From positions 21,421 to 85,420 of the forward strand of contig CANLIL010000003.1 in assembly GCA_947491305.1 (NCBI GenBank): a stretch of DNA of 64,000 nucleotides. Direction: 5' to 3'. Shown one piece after another: positions 62,386-64,000 of the stretch (the first letter of the stretch is position 1; each line of letters opens with the position of its first letter). The notes beneath the pieces were generated by a model. The model saw nothing but the letters and a program-made list of their open reading frames with translations, had not been told where the DNA came from and did no database searches. The position numbers were made by a program, and so were the translations under genes. This stretch comes from Flavobacteriales bacterium (GTDB lineage Bacteria > Bacteroidota > Bacteroidia > Flavobacteriales_D > Crocinitomicaceae).

Positions 62386-63970
62386 CCCAACTAAAAACAA
62401 AGCGTATTTATTACCAATGTTAATGGCAGCATGTGTCATTTTCGGCTTGTGGTTAGGAACGTTGTTTACTTCTGGAGATTTTACATTTTCCAATGTTCCA
62501 ATTCGAGGTAAATATCAAAAATTTCAAGATATTATTGAATTATTGAATGAGAATTATGTCGATTCATTGAACGGTGATGAGTTGTTTGAAGCGGCCATTT
62601 CTGACATGCTTCACAAGTTAGATCCGCACAGTAATTACATTCCTGCAAAAGATTTAAAAGCGGTTAACGAATCGATTGAAGGTCAATTCGGAGGAATTGG
62701 TATCCGATTTTTTATAATTAGAGACACGATTTGTATAACGAATGTTATTCCAGGGTCTCCTTCTGAAAACGTTGGATTAAAAGCAGGGGATAAAATTATT
62801 GCTGTGGATGGTAAAAAAGTTGCCAATATAAAAATCACAAATGATAAAGTGATGAAGTTGTTAAAAGGCAAAGAGGATACTTCTGTCGCTTTAACAATTT
62901 ACCGCAAAGGAAAAAAATTAACAAAAAATCTGACACGCGGAATCATTCAAATTCAGTCTGTTTCTTCTGCTTTCATGCTGACACCAACAATCGGCTATTT
63001 AAAAATCGATGAATTTTCTGTTACAACAGGCAATGAATTTAAATTGGCCGCTTTGAAATTAAAGCAAGAAGGCATGAAAAAGTTAGTATTGGATTTAAGA
63101 GGTAATCCAGGAGGCGTTATGCAGTCTGCGATAGAAATAGCGGATCAGTTTCTTCAAAAAGACGCTGTTATTGTTCGTGTGAAGGGAGTTCATGCAGGTG
63201 AACAAACTTACAAAGCGACTTCAGATGGGTTTTTACAGGATATGCCGTTGGCTATTTTGATCAATTCAAATTCAGCTTCTGCAAGTGAAATTTTAGCTGG
63301 TGCTATTCAAGATAATGATCGTGGAACCATTGTTGGTCGTCGTTCTTTTGGAAAAGGATTGGTGCAAGAAGACCGCCGTTTGAGAGATGGTAGTAATTTA
63401 AGAATGACCATTGCGCGTTATTATATCGCCTCTGGAAGATGTATTCAAAAGCCTTATTCAGAAGGATTTGATGCATATATGCAAGACCAAGTCAACCGCT
63501 ACAGCGATGAAGAATTATTTCACGTTGACAAGAAATATTTTGTAGATTCTTTAAAGTATAAAACAGTGAAAGGCCGAATAGTTTATGGCTCAAGTGGTAT
63601 TATGCCAGATGTTTTTGTTGCACTTGACACTCTAGGAACAAGTATGTATTTTACTGAGTTACGTTTTTCTCAAGCATTTAATGGCTTCGCGTTTGATTAC
63701 ATTCAAGACAAGCGTCGAAACTGGAAAACATTGGAAGCGTTTGTAGCTGCTTTTCAAGTTGACGAGTTGTTATTGAATCAATTTACACAATTTGCTGAAA
63801 AAGAATTGAAAATAAAAGTGGATAAAGGAGGGCTAAAAACGAGTAAGAATCTAATCAAACAGACATTAAAAGCTGAAATTGCACGACAAATCTGGTTAGA
63901 AAATGGTTATTTTAAAATAACAAATACAACTGACAACGAAGTGCAGAAAGCTTTGAAGATTATTCAATAA
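62378..63970 (+). CDS. S41-family carboxy-terminal processing protease
   Basis: A 530-residue protease anchored by an N-terminal helix (about 10-27). A PDZ domain (about 90-180, GIGIRFFI ... GLKAGDKIIAVDGKKV) precedes the S41 catalytic domain (about 190-350) with the nucleophile Ser in INSNSASASEILAG and the Lys in RRSFGKGLVQE. A C-terminal helical region follows to 530. It acts in the periplasm on C-terminal ends of proteins. A TTG start at 62363 is possible, but the ATG at 62378 is preferred; it overlaps the deaminase gene by 8 bases. Confidence 0.94.
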   Translation: MDNPTKNKAYLLPMLMAACVIFGLWLGTLFTSGDFTFSNVPIRGKYQKFQDIIELLNENYVDSLNGDELFEAAISDMLHKLDPHSNYIPAKDLKAVNESIEGQFGGIGIRFFIIRDTICITNVIPGSPSENVGLKAGDKIIAVDGKKVANIKITNDKVMKLLKGKEDTSVALTIYRKGKKLTKNLTRGIIQIQSVSSAFMLTPTIGYLKIDEFSVTTGNEFKLAALKLKQEGMKKLVLDLRGNPGGVMQSAIEIADQFLQKDAVIVRVKGVHAGEQTYKATSDGFLQDMPLAILINSNSASASEILAGAIQDNDRGTIVGRRSFGKGLVQEDRRLRDGSNLRMTIARYYIASGRCIQKPYSEGFDAYMQDQVNRYSDEELFHVDKKYFVDSLKYKTVKGRIVYGSSGIMPDVFVALDTLGTSMYFTELRFSQAFNGFAFDYIQDKRRNWKTLEAFVAAFQVDELLLNQFTQFAEKELKIKVDKGGLKTSKNLIKQTLKAEIARQIWLENGYFKITNTTDNEVQKALKIIQ

Positions 63971-64000
63971 GCTAAATTTTTTCATACCACTAATCCACGA

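Overview
The window looks like a chromosome segment of a low-GC member of the Bacteroidota, most likely order Flavobacteriales. The evidence is in the sequence. There are several secreted proteins with type IX secretion (T9SS) sorting domains of both type A and type B. There is a PorP/SprF-family protein and a GldH lipoprotein. Promoters repeatedly match the Bacteroidota -7 motif TAnnTTTG, and Shine-Dalgarno sequences are weak. No phage, insertion sequence, CRISPR array or rRNA operon is visible. A family-level guess (Crocinitomicaceae or similar) is inference only.

Layout. 0-2.1 kb: tRNA-Cys with a terminator, an ECF sigma factor coupled to a membrane anti-sigma-like protein that carries a type B T9SS domain, and rpiB. 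2.1-2.7 kb: AT-rich intergenic DNA. 2.7-12.2 kb: a LytTR response regulator, RNase R, a membrane nucleotide cyclase fused to an HD domain, a universal stress protein, a GH3-family amido synthetase, an EamA transporter and an unknown exported protein. 12.2-15.2 kb: holB-ricT-gldH. 15.2-20.7 kb: envelope proteins, a 1,023-residue CotH-type T9SS protein and its adjacent PorP/SprF protein. 20.8-26.5 kb (minus strand): tatA-gatA-lytic transglycosylase-two glycosyltransferases-UbiA-like. 26.6-36 kb (minus): fbp, mfd, then rimP-nusA-infB behind a leader hairpin that resembles an attenuator. 36-41.6 kb: a T9SS protein, an omega-amidase/aminotransferase pair and three small exported proteins. 41.5-47.8 kb: hemL, kynureninase, kynurenine monooxygenase, an outer-membrane-like protein, an ArsC-family protein and a second EamA transporter. 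47.9-59.3 kb (minus): purH-mreB-mreC-mreD-mrdA-rodA-ponA followed by a CoA-transferase pair. 59.4-64 kb: a Lys-C-like T9SS protease, an OmpR-type regulator, a dCMP deaminase and an S41 protease.

Together these are mostly housekeeping genes: transcription and translation factors, cell-wall elongation, amino-acid catabolism and envelope biogenesis. The genes are tightly packed, and convergent neighbours often overlap by a few bases. The least ordinary signals are: (i) the sigma/anti-sigma pair whose anti-sigma carries a T9SS type B domain; (ii) intrinsic-terminator-like hairpins placed directly upstream of rimP and between mreB and mreC; and (iii) a cluster of degenerate, word-like intergenic repeats confined to 44.2-48.7 kb.
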